From assembly GCF_009727055.1 (NCBI RefSeq), contig NC_052360.1, forward strand, positions 65,761,065-65,825,064: 64,000 nt of DNA. The letters are read 5' to 3'. Each line of letters begins with the position of its first letter. The first letter of the stretch is position 1. Shown here in pieces: positions 10,931 to 21,689 of the stretch. The DNA comes from Benincasa hispida. Lineage: Eukaryota > Streptophyta > Magnoliopsida > Cucurbitales > Cucurbitaceae. A program made the translations under genes and the position numbers. The notes under the pieces are model-generated. The model saw only the letters and a list, made by a program, of their open reading frames with translations. It was not told where the DNA came from and ran no database searches.

Positions 10931-12300
10931 CGGCAATTAGAAGTTGGAGAGATAAAGATGTGTGTTGAAACTGGGCACGTCATCTCAACTATGGCAGTGG
11001 GAGGCCTTAAACTTTGTTTATATAAATATTATATTTTATTAGATAATGTATATGTGGTTTCAGGCTTCAGAAGAAACTTGATTTCTGTAAAATGTCTTCT
11101 TGAACAACAATATTCTCTTAATTTTCAAGTAATAAAAGTGTATGTTTACAAGAATGAAGTATTAATTTGTTGTGCTAATCTTGAAGATAATTTGTATGTG
11201 TTAAAACCATTAGCAACTAAAGCCCTCTTTAACCCTAAAATATTTAAAACTGCGGTAACTCAAAATAAAGACTTAAAATTTCTTCTAAGAAAATGCTCGT
11301 CTTTGGCACCTAAGATTAGGACACATTAATCTCAATATGATTAAGAGATTGGTTAAGAATGGATTGTTAAGCGAGTTAGAAGAAAATTCTTTACCCGTGT
11401 GTGAGTCATGCCTTGAAGGCAAAATGACTAAAAGATCTTTTACTAGAAAAGGGTATAGAGCTAAAGAACCTTAAAGTTTGTACATTCAAACCTTTGTGGT
11501 CCGATGAATGTTAGAGCAAAAGGAGAGTTTGAATATTTCATCACTTTTACTGATGATTATTCAAGATATAGGTATGATTATTTAATGCAAAAGAAGTTTG
11601 AAGTTTTTAAAAAGTTAAAAGAGTTTAAGCCTAAAGTTGAAAATGCATTAAGTAAAACGATTAAAACATTTCAATTTCATCGAGGTGGAGAGTTTTTGGA
11701 TCTTGCATTCTAGAACTATTTGATAGAGCATGGTATTGTATCCCAACTCTCAGCACTTGGTATACCTCAGCAGAATGGTGTATCAGAAACGAGAAATCGG
11801 ACCTTGTTGGACATGGTTCGGTCAATGATGAGTTATGCATCCCTACCGGACTTGTTTTGGGGTTATGTAGTACAGACTACAACTTATATTTTGAACTGTG
11901 TTCCATCCAAGAGTGTTACCAAAACACCTTTGGAATTGTGGAATGGTCGTAAAGGTAGTTTACGCCATTTTAGGATCTGGGGTTGCCCAGCACATGTGCT
12001 TGAGGTAAATCCTAAGAAACAGGAACCTCGTTTAAAATTGTGCCTATTTATAGGCTACTCTAAAGGAACAAGAGGTGGTTACTTCTATGATTCTAAAGAA
12101 AATAAAGTGTTTATGTCAACAAACGTTACATTTCTAGAGAAGGACTACATTAAGGAGCATAAACCCCATAGTAAGATTGTGTTGAATGAACTTTCTAAGG
12201 AAACTACTTGTTGAAGAACCCAACATCTCAATAAGAGTTGTTGAAGTTGATTCATCTAGTAGGTCATGTTCACCTCAAGTGTTGAGGGAACCTCGACGTA
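10931..12300 (+). pseudogene. Copia GAG-pre-integrase and integrase (broken)
   Basis: The frame at 10958-11329 holds the protease-to-GAG-pre-integrase linker (FRRNLISVKCLLEQQ). Around 11295-11480 a shifted frame gives the HLRLGHINLN...CESCLEGK zinc-binding module. Frame 11504-11713 carries FTDDYSRYRY. Frame 11720-12214 reads IEHGIVSQLSALGIPQQNG, then SETRNRTLLDMVRSMM (third catalytic Glu) and FRIWGCPAHVLEVNPKK. The homologue in element 1 reads the same blocks. The coding part runs into the solo LTR at 12306. Confidence 0.85.
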
Positions 12301-14351
12301 GTGGGTGATGCAATGAACACATGCGCAATGGAAGAAAAACGGATCTAAAGTACTCTAATTAGATTAATTATAAAGATAATCATGCATGCAATAAAACAAG
12401 TAAAAGGGGCAAAAAGAATACAACCTTTGTAGTCTTCGAAAATCTTCTCCAAATCAGCTTCAATCTCTTCACAAACGGTTTGTAGACTACCAGGAGAGTC
12501 TTCCCAACTATTCTTGGGCCTTAGAACCGGATGGTAGAATCCGGTGAGTGACTAATTTGGAGAGAAAAAGATTAAGAATTTGAGAGAAAATTGAAATGAG
12601 ATTATCACGTAATCTCATCCAATTTCACTATGGCCAAGAGTTCTTCAAAAGCATTAAACACTCCCTTTTAAAGACAATTATATGCAAACATGCAACTTTG
12701 AGTTTGATGAGAATTTGACACTAAAAAATCCGCTAACTCAAAGTGGGATTTAGTGGGACAAGTGCCTTCAAATGAAGATAATACTTAGTCGAGCAAAAAT
12801 TGGCAATTCCCACTCACAAATGTTGGATCTTTCTACTAGCTTGCTCAAAGTTTGACTCTCAAAATCCAAAGTCAATAAATTTGATTTTTTGACTTTCAAG
12901 AATAAAAAGTCAACAATTTGACTTCCATTGCATTTTTTACCTAGTCAACCATTTGACTTTTAATGCAATTTTGACTAAATCCATTTAATTTAAAAAAATT
13001 AATTCTAATAATCAATTTTAAAATTAAATTAATATTAAATAATTAATTAAAAAATTAATTAATTTAATTTAATATTAAATCCAACACTAATCCCAATTTA
13101 TATGAATCTCTATTCATAATCTTAATATTTAAATCTTATTTAAATAACTCTTATTTTCTCTCTCTTTATGTTTAATTCATAATTAAACATTAGGTTAAAT
13201 ATATCGTATATATTTAACACTTTGCTCTAAAAATCGAATTTGAACACTTCAAATTCGTTCATCACACTGTTCTAAGTTTTAGTCCAATATGAGCTAGTAA
13301 GGGGACTTCATGGACCTACAGATCATGGGCTCCAACGATTCGTAATTAACCGATTAAACTCTTTAACCTAATTAACCACCATTCATTAACTATCGGGTCA
13401 CTCCACTAAAGCCCAGTACTTGCACTCCCCTCACTGTAGATATATTATGTCTACTCGATATAACCTTGATTAGTAAGTTAACCCTTCACAAATTATTCGT
13501 AATAACGGTTGGGTCAAAAGCTGTTTTACCCCTGAATTACATCTTGCTCCTTAAGTCCCATTGGTTCTCTAATGAACAATTGACTTATGATCCAATCACT
13601 AAATTGAGTCCCTCTCAGGCCAATAAGAGGGTGGGGCCCCTTGTTCAAAACCCAGAGTCAACATTTAAGGGGACAACCTCTCTACTATCCCTAAAAGTGG
13701 GTAGGAGTGAATTCTGTCTTGTACCTTATGTCCCCAACTATCTACTTGGTCTTACCCTTAAAATGGGATACTTATTGAGCCGACGATATTGAGCCAACCC
13801 TCACCCATGAAAATCTAAGGATAATCCTGAATAAATAAGAGTTCATAGTTAGCTCAAGATTAAGGTCAAGTTACCTAGGTCATTGCGTTAAAATAGTCAA
13901 TCTTAAACAGTAAACAGCGTTATAAAGTAAGAGTGACTTAACTCTTGGTTCGATCTTATGCAAACTCATTGCATAGGACGCCCCCACTCCTCATGTCAAT
14001 ACATGAATGAATTAGGATCACTTTGTTTGTAGCATTTTACAACAAATTGTAATAACTACAAAGTGGGCCGCATCCGATAGTGTTACCAGAATAAGATACA
14101 CACCCTTATTCATATACTATAGACTGTTTTAGCTATTTACTGAACCTGATCCAATCTTATATCTCCACATAAAGTTCTAGTATTCAAAAAATAGTCATGG
14201 ATCTTTAGTTTATTGGATTTAGACTTTACAAGTGCAATTCACATATTCAATAACAATTTTATTGAATAAACATCAATAACATCTTTATTGATAGTATAAT
14301 ACATTTAACATTACAAACTGCAAGTCTTAGGACATACAACCCAATAGTGGG
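12301..14351 (-). mobile_element. Solo LTR nested in element 2, with 5-bp target duplication
   Basis: A long LTR in reverse orientation occupies 12306-14346 (2041 bp) and is flanked by GTGGG at 12301-12305 and again at 14347-14351. Its minus-strand start has the family tip (T(A/G)TTGGGTTGTATGTCC). The minus-strand end is ...TTGCATCA, so plus-strand ends are TGATGCAA and CCCAATA, with one terminal base changed. Element 1 has the unoccupied sequence at 5523-5537 (gtagtgggagggttg), which confirms the insertion point and duplication. No internal retrotransposon region remains, as expected after LTR-LTR recombination. Confidence 0.9.
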
Positions 14352-15110
14352 AGGGTTGCAAACTCACATGTCCGTTACGTGGGTTTAACAAAAATTCTAG
14401 CTATGGTAGATGACAGAGATGTTGAGGATCCATTGTCTTACAAGAAGGCAATGGAGGATGTTGACGAAGATGAGTGAATCAAAGCTATGGATCTCGAAAT
14501 GAAGTCTATCTACTTCAATTCTATTTAGGATCTTGTAGATCAACCTGATGGGATACAAGAGACAACAGGGTGCTGATGGAAAGGTACAAACCTTCAAGAC
14601 TGGCAAAGGGTTATACCCAAGTTGGGAGTCGACTATGAATAGACTTTCTCACCTATTGCCATGTTAAAGTCTGTTCGGATCCTCCTGTCCTTTGCATCAT
14701 ATTATGACTATGAGATCTGGCAAATGGACGTCGCCTTTCTGAATGGCAACCTTGAGAAGACCATTTATATGGAGCAATCTAGGGGATTCATAACCTATGG
14801 TCAAGAGCAAAGAGTTTGTAAGCTTAATCGGTCCATCTAAGGATTGAAAAAGGCTTCTCCATCTTGGAATATAAGATTTGATACTGCAATCAAATCTTAT
14901 GACTTTAATCAAAAATTTGATAAGCCTTGTGTTTACAAGAGACTCATCAATAGTTCAGTAGCTTTTCTAGTGTTATATGTAGACGATATCCTACTCATTG
15001 AGAATGATGTAGGTCTACTGACTGAAATTAAGAATTGGCTAGCGACCCAATTCCAAATGTAAGATTTGGGTGAGGTGCAGTTTGTTCTGTGCATTCAGAT
15101 CTTTAGAGAT
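14352..15110 (+). pseudogene. Copia reverse transcriptase, element 2 (broken)
   Basis: The sequence resumes after the solo LTR with the RT N-terminus (around 14460-14560, KAMDLEMKS and DLVDQPDG) and has several stops. MDVAFLNGNL is readable near 14725, with TAF lost from the usual MDVKTAFLNG. Frame 14844-15062 reads KKASPSWNIRFDTAIKSYDF and the catalytic YVDDILL at about 14978-15000. A stop at 15060 breaks the QFQM*DLG box. The first catalytic Asp and the YVDD pair are still there, but the protein could not be made. Confidence 0.85.
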
Positions 15111-15219
15111 CAAAAGAACAATCATCGTATATTGACAAAATACTTATCAAATATTTTATGCAGCCTTTTAGACATGAAGTTGTATTGTCTAAGGAACAGT
15201 GTCCTAAGACACTTCAAGA

Positions 15220-15960
15220 GGTTGAGGAAATGAGATGGATCCCCTATGCATCATTGTTGGCAGTATGTTGTATGTGATGTTATGTATTAGACCTGACATC
15301 TGCTACGTGGTGGGGATAATCAGAAAATATAAGTTTAATCCAAGATTTGATCATTGGACCGCCGTTAAAAACATCCTCAAGTATGTATGGAGAACGAAGG
15401 ACTACATGTTCGTGTATGGTTTTGAGAATTTGATCCTTACAGGATACACGGACTCTGATTTTCAGACTGATGATGATTTTAGGAAATCTACACCAGGATC
15501 AGTATTTACTCTTAATAAAGAAGCAGTAGTCTACAGGAGCACCAAGTAGGGGTGCATTGTTGACTCCATCATGGAGGTTGAGTACGTAGCGGCTTGTGAA
15601 GCTGTTAAGAAAGCTGTGTGGCTCAAGAAATTTCTAACTGAACTAGAAGTGGTTCCAGACATGTCAAAGCCTACCACCCTTTATGTGATAATAGTGGTGT
15701 TGTGGCTAATTTCCGAGACCCTCGGAGTCACAAATGCGAGAAGCATATAGGCGGAAGTATCATCTCATCTGAGAGACTGTGCATCAAGGGGACGTGATCG
15801 TCACGCAGATAGCTTCAGAGCACAATGTTGCTGATCCATTTACAAAAGCCCTCATGGCTAAGGTGTTTAAGGGTCACTATAGAGTATGGGTCTATGGAAC
15901 AGACCACATTTAGTCTAAGGTGAGTGGGAGATTTTGTATTAGACGCATTTTATGCCCTAG
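15220..15960 (+). pseudogene. Copia RNase H and polyprotein C-terminus, element 2
   Basis: Frame 15235-15549 reads GSMLYVMLCIRPDICYVVG and ENLILTGYTDSDFQTDDDFRKSTPGSVFTLN, with a stop at 15547 (STK*). Beyond it the RNase H continues (VEYVAACEAVKKAVWLKKFL) and reaches the ADPFTKAL-type terminus near 15830. Unlike element 1, the RNase H middle is present here, which shows what element 1 has lost. The polypurine-like runs 'aggtgagtgggag' (about 15920) and 'aaatgagaga' (16027) precede the 3' LTR. Confidence 0.8.
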
Positions 15961-16037
15961 TTTATTGATTTATGTGCTTTTATATTAGTATGACTTGTAT
16001 ATTGTACACTATACTAGTTTTAGAACAAATGAGAGAT

Positions 16038-17968
16038 TGTTGAGGTTGATGCCTTAAATCTTATAGGTCCTCTAGTTTCAATTGTATTGTAAAAAAAAAT
16101 TATTTAATACAATACGAGATGTTTTATTTGACATTTAGTAGCATTAAACCCACAAACCAATAAACTAACATCCAAGGTTATCATCTGTAGCTTAAACATG
16201 TATGTGGAGACATACAGACGGATCATGTTTAAGTGATAACCTAAATAGTTTGTAGTAGATGGATAAGACTAGATACTTATCCTAGTGACATTACGAATAC
16301 GTCCGCTTTGTAGATGTTACAATTGTTATAAAGTTCTACAAATGATCTGATTCTGATAATTCATGTAGAGATATGTGAGCGGATGTATTCTATACAAAGG
16401 TGTTTGTATTAGACCAGACCACGAAATGACTAATCTCATTATATAACACCATTCATAATAGAGATTTGCATTTCACAAGGATGACCATAGATGACATGAC
16501 CTGAATCCGGAGTCAGTAGTGAACTTCTGCCTATGAAGGCAGACCTTTGATTTGTATGCATGAGAGTGGCTAGATCGCCAACTAAAAAAGCCTACATTTT
16601 TTGGATTCGTTTGATTAGGGAGCTGAGAACACAACTACATAAGATAAAATTCACTCCTTCCCCGATGTTGAGGTAAGTAGATAAATTCTTCCCTTAAGAG
16701 CTTATTTTGGGGCTTAAACAATGTGGTGTCACACCCTCTCCTTGTCCGAGAGGGGTTTAGTCATAGTTGGACTATGATTTATTGTTCATTAGAAGGATCG
16801 TGGTACTTAGGGAGTAAGATGTAACTACAAAGGCAAAACAGTAATTTTAGCCTAACTTTACTTACGAGCAATTTGTGAAGGATCATCGCGCTATTGATTG
16901 GTTATATTCAATGGACATAGAAATATATCTATAGTGTGAAGAGTGTAGTTGTCGGTCTTTAGTGGAATATCCAACAGTTAATGGATGTTGAATAATTTAA
17001 TTAAAGGAGTTTAATTGATTATTCAAGTATGATTAGAGTTTCAAGCTACAGGTCTATGAGGTCCCCTCTGTAGCTCAACGGGGATTAAATGAGATACAAT
17101 TTTGGATTAATTCTGTTCAAATTAATTGAGGAAATTACTTATATGTGATATAATTAATTTAATTTAATTATATATTATATATTTACTATAATGTATATGA
17201 TACGTTATAATATAAGTTTATTTGAGAGAAAATAAATATTTGAATATGATTCAAATATTAATTTTATGGAATTGATTCATATAATTAAATTTAATATAAA
17301 TGAGATTTACATTAAGTATCATTAATGAGAGAAGTAAAACTATAGATTATATTGTATGTATACAATATTAAACCATAGGTTATATGTTTATATCATGTAA
17401 CCTACACATATAAATATAAAATAGTTTTAGTTAAATTAAAATTAATTTAATTTTAATTTTTGAATAAGTGAGAGGGAAATAATTTCCTTCCCCTAATTTC
17501 TCTGAACGTCTCAACTCACTACGTGTGAGGGAGGTGGTTATTGGAATTGTATCTTCTTCAAAAAATTGGATGGCCAGAGAGATTATAGAACAATTTCTCT
17601 ACAAGAAATATCCAGAAAATGAACAAACCTTCCCTTTCTTCTCCTCTCATTTTTTCCCACTCTTCCAAAAACATAAGAGCCCACAAAGCCCCTTAGATAT
17701 TCTCTTCCCCTACAGAGAATACAGGAGATTTTTATTGGTGATGGCCAATTAGGGTTTCAAGTACGTGGTATTTTAGAGAAGGAATTACATGAAGAAAATC
17801 GCTCTTTAAGGGTTAGTCATTCTTCCCATCTCCTTTCTCTTTTTCATACTAGTATGCTGTAAAATTTTAATTGATGCATAATGATTCTGTAAAAAAATGC
17901 ATGATCTGTAAAATTGAGATTTGGGTTCGATCCTTGCTTCCACTGCAAACCTTCATCGGTTTCCTTCA
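16038..17968 (+). repeat. 3' LTR of copia element 2
   Basis: Starts TGTTGAGGTTGATGCC directly after a purine tract and runs through all conserved blocks of the long LTR ('gtggagacatacag', 'tcactccttccccgat', 'ttagtggaatatccaacagttaa', 'ggtctatgaggtcccc'). It ends near 17968 in '...tttccttca'. At about 1.93 kb it is close to full length. The 17525-17752 open frame is inside this LTR and shows no recognisable domain; I take it as chance. Confidence 0.75.
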
Positions 17969-18186
17969 AGGGATTTGTCTGATTGGGGATCTGGAAACAT
18001 AGCTACACAAGAAGGAATTCTCTCCTTCCCTATAGTTAGGGTAAGAAGATAAATTTCTCTTTTAAGGCCTGATTCCGGGGCTTGAACAATGAGGGGTCTC
18101 ACTCTCCTGGGCTGAGAGAGGTTCAATCATAGTTGGACTATTAATCATTGTTCATTAGAGATATCGGTGGTACTTAAGAAGTTAGA

Positions 18187-19697
18187 TGTAATGACAAAGC
18201 CAAAAGCCTAGGTCGTTAATAAGTCTCGAGTCTGGTCAAAAGAAAATTTGTAAATATAGAACTACTCCTATCACTACTAAAACGTAGCAATAATGGTAAG
18301 TCCGAGTCGATCCACAGAGAAGCGCGATTGGTTTCATTGAGTTAATTTTTTAACTAGAGCGATAAATTGGGGGGTTTCGTGTGGAAGAGATAACATGTAC
18401 GAAATTAAAAAAGATAAATGTAATCTAGGATAGGAGTCTATCTAATTTCTAGAGCAAGAGAGAGTTCCTATGCAATTTCTTTCATTAGGCACCAACTAAT
18501 TATGTTGAATCTATCAATCCCTCAACCTATTAGAAATTCTAATAGCCCAATTAGCCAATTTTGATTAAAAATCCAAACTAGCATTAATTCAGTTTAAAAC
18601 TTTTCATTCTTAGCTACATACAAGTTAAAATTGAAAAGCATTAAAAAATGGTTCAATTGTTGAGACATACTACAAGCTGAAAAACCATATCTAGTAGCAT
18701 GATTTATTTGGAAAGATTATACTAGGGCATACATGAGTTTGGCTAGAAAAAGTCTAGACCCTCAACATGTGATCCTATTACTTGCAACTAAATCAATAAA
18801 TGAGGCATAGGCTAGAATGGTTTTGCAAACAAGAATTTCAACAAATTAATTTGTCAGAAGAATTTATCGAAACTCTATTGATATTAAAATAAATCCATCC
18901 AAAAAATTCACAAGAGTACAGTTAAATTAATTAGAAAACTTCAAGAAATTAAACACAGGGCTCTTGCTCAAAGAAACTAGATAGAGATTACCTCTCAATT
19001 CATAGACAAATCTGAGATACACATCCGTTCCATTGATTATAACCCAAAATAAAAAGCGAAACTAACCTAAAGATACCGAAAATTGAAGGGAATGGACGAA
19101 GGAATAAGTTTTACTTCGGCCTCCATCAATTTGACCTCCCAAATTCGGCATATTTTGACTTAGGGCCGAAGAAAATATTTATAGAAATTGAGGCAGCGAC
19201 ACGACACTAAAAATAGTGTTGCAACGCTCACTTGCGTGCGCACTCAGCACCACTTCCATAAAAGTCCTCAGCGTCGTGATGCTCTAAAGAAGCGTTGCAA
19301 TGTTGCACTTCTGTCTTCCAGCATCAGGGTTGAGCGTCGCATGGCATTGCAACGGTGGCGATGTTGATCTTCCGGAGCATTGCAACATTGTGGGCAACAT
19401 TGCAATGCTCCCTTGTACTTCGAGCTACTGCCTTCAAGCATTGCATGAGCGTCAAGTTAGGCAATTTTGAGCATTGTGACGCTCCAACAGGAGCATTTTG
19501 GTCCTTTTGAATCCTTTGATGCCCAGATGCTCAAATCAAGTCCATATTGTTTCAAATTAACCCCAATTAGCTTCAAATCACCAATTCTACTTCTCGGTTA
19601 CTCGGTACCTACAAAATAAGACAATAAACACATAAAATCCATTAACGAGCCTAAATTAAGCTAAGAATAATAGCTCTTTTTTAGAGCTAACATGTAA
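18187..19697 (-). mobile_element. Unrelated 1.5-kb solo LTR with target duplication TGTAA
   Basis: The insert 18192-19692 (1501 bp) starts TGACAAAGCC and ends AGAGCTAACA, so it has TG...CA ends. It is flanked by TGTAA at 18187-18191 and 19693-19697. Removing it restores the continuous long-LTR sequence (agatgtaactacaggg). There are no coding domains. On the minus strand the tip reads TGTTAGCTCT, a start common in Ty3/gypsy LTRs, so a gypsy origin is my guess. The part 19190-19510 is GC-richer and carries repeated 'gcgttgcaa(c/t)g' motifs. Confidence 0.85.
19190..19510. repeat. Repeated GCGTTGCAACGC-like motifs inside the solo LTR
   Basis: About a dozen variants of a short palindromic motif (gttgcaacgctc, gcgttgcaatgttgc, gcgtcgcatggcattgcaacg, gcattgtgacgctcc) occur in about 320 bases. 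The block is CpG-rich and clearly different in composition from the AT-rich flanks. Confidence 0.7.
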
Positions 19698-20330
19698 CTA
19701 CAGGGGAAAAATTGTAATTTAACCCAACTGTACTTACAAGCAATTTGTAGAGTCAATGCACTGTTGTTTGGTTATATTCAATAGACACAGACATATATCA
19801 ATAGTGTGAAGAGTTCAACTGTCGATCTTTAGTGGAGTGACCGACAGTTAATGAATGTTGATTAATTTGATTAAAAAAGTTTAATCAATTAATCTTGTTT
19901 TATTGGAGCTTCAATTTATAAGTCTATAAGGTCCCATTGTTAGCTCAATGAGGACTGATGAGAATCAAATTAATTTTGGTTTAATTTGAATTGTTCAAAT
20001 TAATTAAAGGAAATTAATTGTATAAGATACAGTTAAATAATGTATATTGATATATTATTAATATAATATATTTTGATACATTATATAATTTTATGAGAGA
20101 AAGAATCATTTGAATATAATTCAAATATTTATTTTATGAACTGTATGTTATAATTTAATGTGAATACGATTTATATTAAATTTAGATATAGTTTTATGAG
20201 AAAAATAAATATTTTAATATCATTCGAATATTAATTATATGAATATGATTCATATAAAATCTATTTGTTAAAATTTAATGTGAATACGATTCATATTAAA
20301 TTTATATAGTTTTATGAATTAGTGTTTAGT

Positions 20331-20612
20331 TGTTGGGTTGTCGTTTGGAGGAAGTTCTTTTCTTCCTCTGTCCAGCCTATCTCTATCTCTAAGAGGGATT
20401 GATGTTTAGTTGTTGGGTTGTATTTCAATTTTAATGAATTTTTCAATTTTTTTTTTAAAAAAAAAAATTGAATGCCTTGTCCTATTAGATACAAATTTCA
20501 ATTTTATATCTAGTAAATGTGTTAATGGTTTTTTTTTTTTCAATATTGAATATCTCATAGACCTATTAAATACGGAATTAAATGTTAAGCGCATATTGGA
20601 TATTTTTTTATG
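20331..20612. other. AT-rich intergenic stretch with direct repeat and A/T palindrome
   Basis: The phrase 'tgtttagttgttgggttgt' occurs at about 20323 and again at about 20403. A run of T followed by a run of A makes a near-perfect palindrome at 20449-20474. I see no gene; the short open frames on both strands here are low-complexity. Confidence 0.5.
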
Positions 20613-20986
20613 TTAAACTAAAATTTTGGTCTCTATATTTTAAAGTTGGTTCAATTTTAGTCTCTATACTTTCGGTTGTCCAATTTTAGTCCTCATACTT
20701 TTAATAAATCTTAAATTTAATCTCTCAAAGTTAAATTTTATCGAAATTGGTTAACTAATAATAGTATTTTCATGCAAAGAAATATAATATGTGAATATAT
20801 ATTTAAAATTTATAGTAAAAATACTAGTAGATAACAAAACGTTTTTAAAAGATAAAAAATAAACTAGCATTGGGACCGAATTTAAGATTTATTGAAAGTA
20901 TAGAAACCAAAATAAGAAAATTATTAAAAATATATGGACTAAAATTTAACAAACTTCAAAGTAGGGACCAAAATAGTATTTTAATC
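20613..20986. mobile_element. MITE-like element with about 35-bp terminal inverted repeats
   Basis: The left end (20613-20650, 'ttaaactaaaattttggtct') is complementary to the right end (20951-20986) with a few mismatches. The interior carries several copies of the phrase 'ttttagtctctatactttc' and its complement. Flanking 'tattttttt' and 'tattttttaa' could be a target duplication but are low-complexity. No coding capacity. Confidence 0.6.
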
Positions 20987-21689
20987 TATTTTTTAAGTTC
21001 AAGTTCTATTTGTTATAAACATAAAAGTGCAAGAACAAAACTTGTATAGTTGTAATTAACATAAAAGAACATGCTCAAAATATTGAATATGACAAAAATC
21101 TATTAAACAGAAAATTATAAGTTTAAGAACTTAGTAAATACTTTTTCTAAGTTCAAATTATATTAGATAGAAATGTGGAAGATTAAATTTTTATTTAACT
21201 TAAAAAGAACATTTTACCCTTTTCAAAAAGAAAGAATGAAAGAAAAGAACATGTTACATTTATAGTATTAAATATTTTTCGATATGTCGATATTTCTATC
21301 GATATTTTTACATTTCCATGGATTCAATATCGACATGAGAGGAGAATCGATACTTCTATTGTATAGTAGAAAAATCCACGAAACATAATAATTAAACAAC
21401 TAAATATCATTAATGTAAATATAACATAAATAATAGATATGTTAACTTGTTTAAATATCATACATATTTGTTTACTAATTTAAATCTTTTTTTTATAATG
21501 TTTCTAAAAATATCCATCAAAGTAGAATTTTTATCCGATCTTGATATTTTCATCAACATCGACATTTTAAATATTAAATACATTGTTATCATTGCATGAA
21601 GCCAAGCCTGCATGGGGTTGGGGCTCGTTAGCCACCCAACCAAGAGATGATCATGTTGTATAAGTGCATTTAAATTTTTTCATAAAACT
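20987..21689. other. AT-rich intergenic DNA with TCGATATT-rich interspersed repeat
   Basis: Positions 21275-21560 are rich in 'cgatat' phrases ('ttcgatatgtcgatatttc', 'tatcgatattttt') on both strands. A similar patch lies at 34055-34165. I see nothing else. Confidence 0.45.

Larger units (their letters stand above)
8540..17968 (+). mobile_element. Ty1/copia retrotransposon, element 2 (decayed, with nested solo LTR)
   Basis: Same family as element 1. It has a leader (8540-9962), gag with zinc knuckle (9963-10930), protease remnant, GAG-pre-integrase and integrase (10860-12300), reverse transcriptase (14352-15110), RNase H (15220-15900), polypurine tract and 3' LTR (16038-17968). A 2-kb solo LTR in opposite orientation splits it at 12306-14346. 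The 5' LTR is not recognisable; its place is taken by reverse-oriented LTR debris. Many stops and frame shifts make it inactive. Confidence 0.85.
17969..20330 (+). repeat. Second long-LTR fragment, split by a foreign solo LTR
   Basis: Abutting the 3' LTR, the sequence restarts in the middle of the same LTR ('ggatttgtctgattggggatctgg', matching about 16605). It continues to about 18191, is interrupted until 19692, then resumes with 'taactacaggggaaaaattg' and the 'tctttagtggagtgaccgacagttaa' block. The last part (20090-20320) contains an approximately 120-base AT-rich tandem duplication around 'gtgaatacgatt(t/c)atattaaattta'. The 3' end of the LTR is not clear. Confidence 0.7.

Noticed and set aside
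17525..17752. 75-codon frame in the 3' LTR of element 2
   Set aside because: Inside the transcribed 3' part of the LTR; no similarity recognised and not conserved in sister LTRs as far as I can read.
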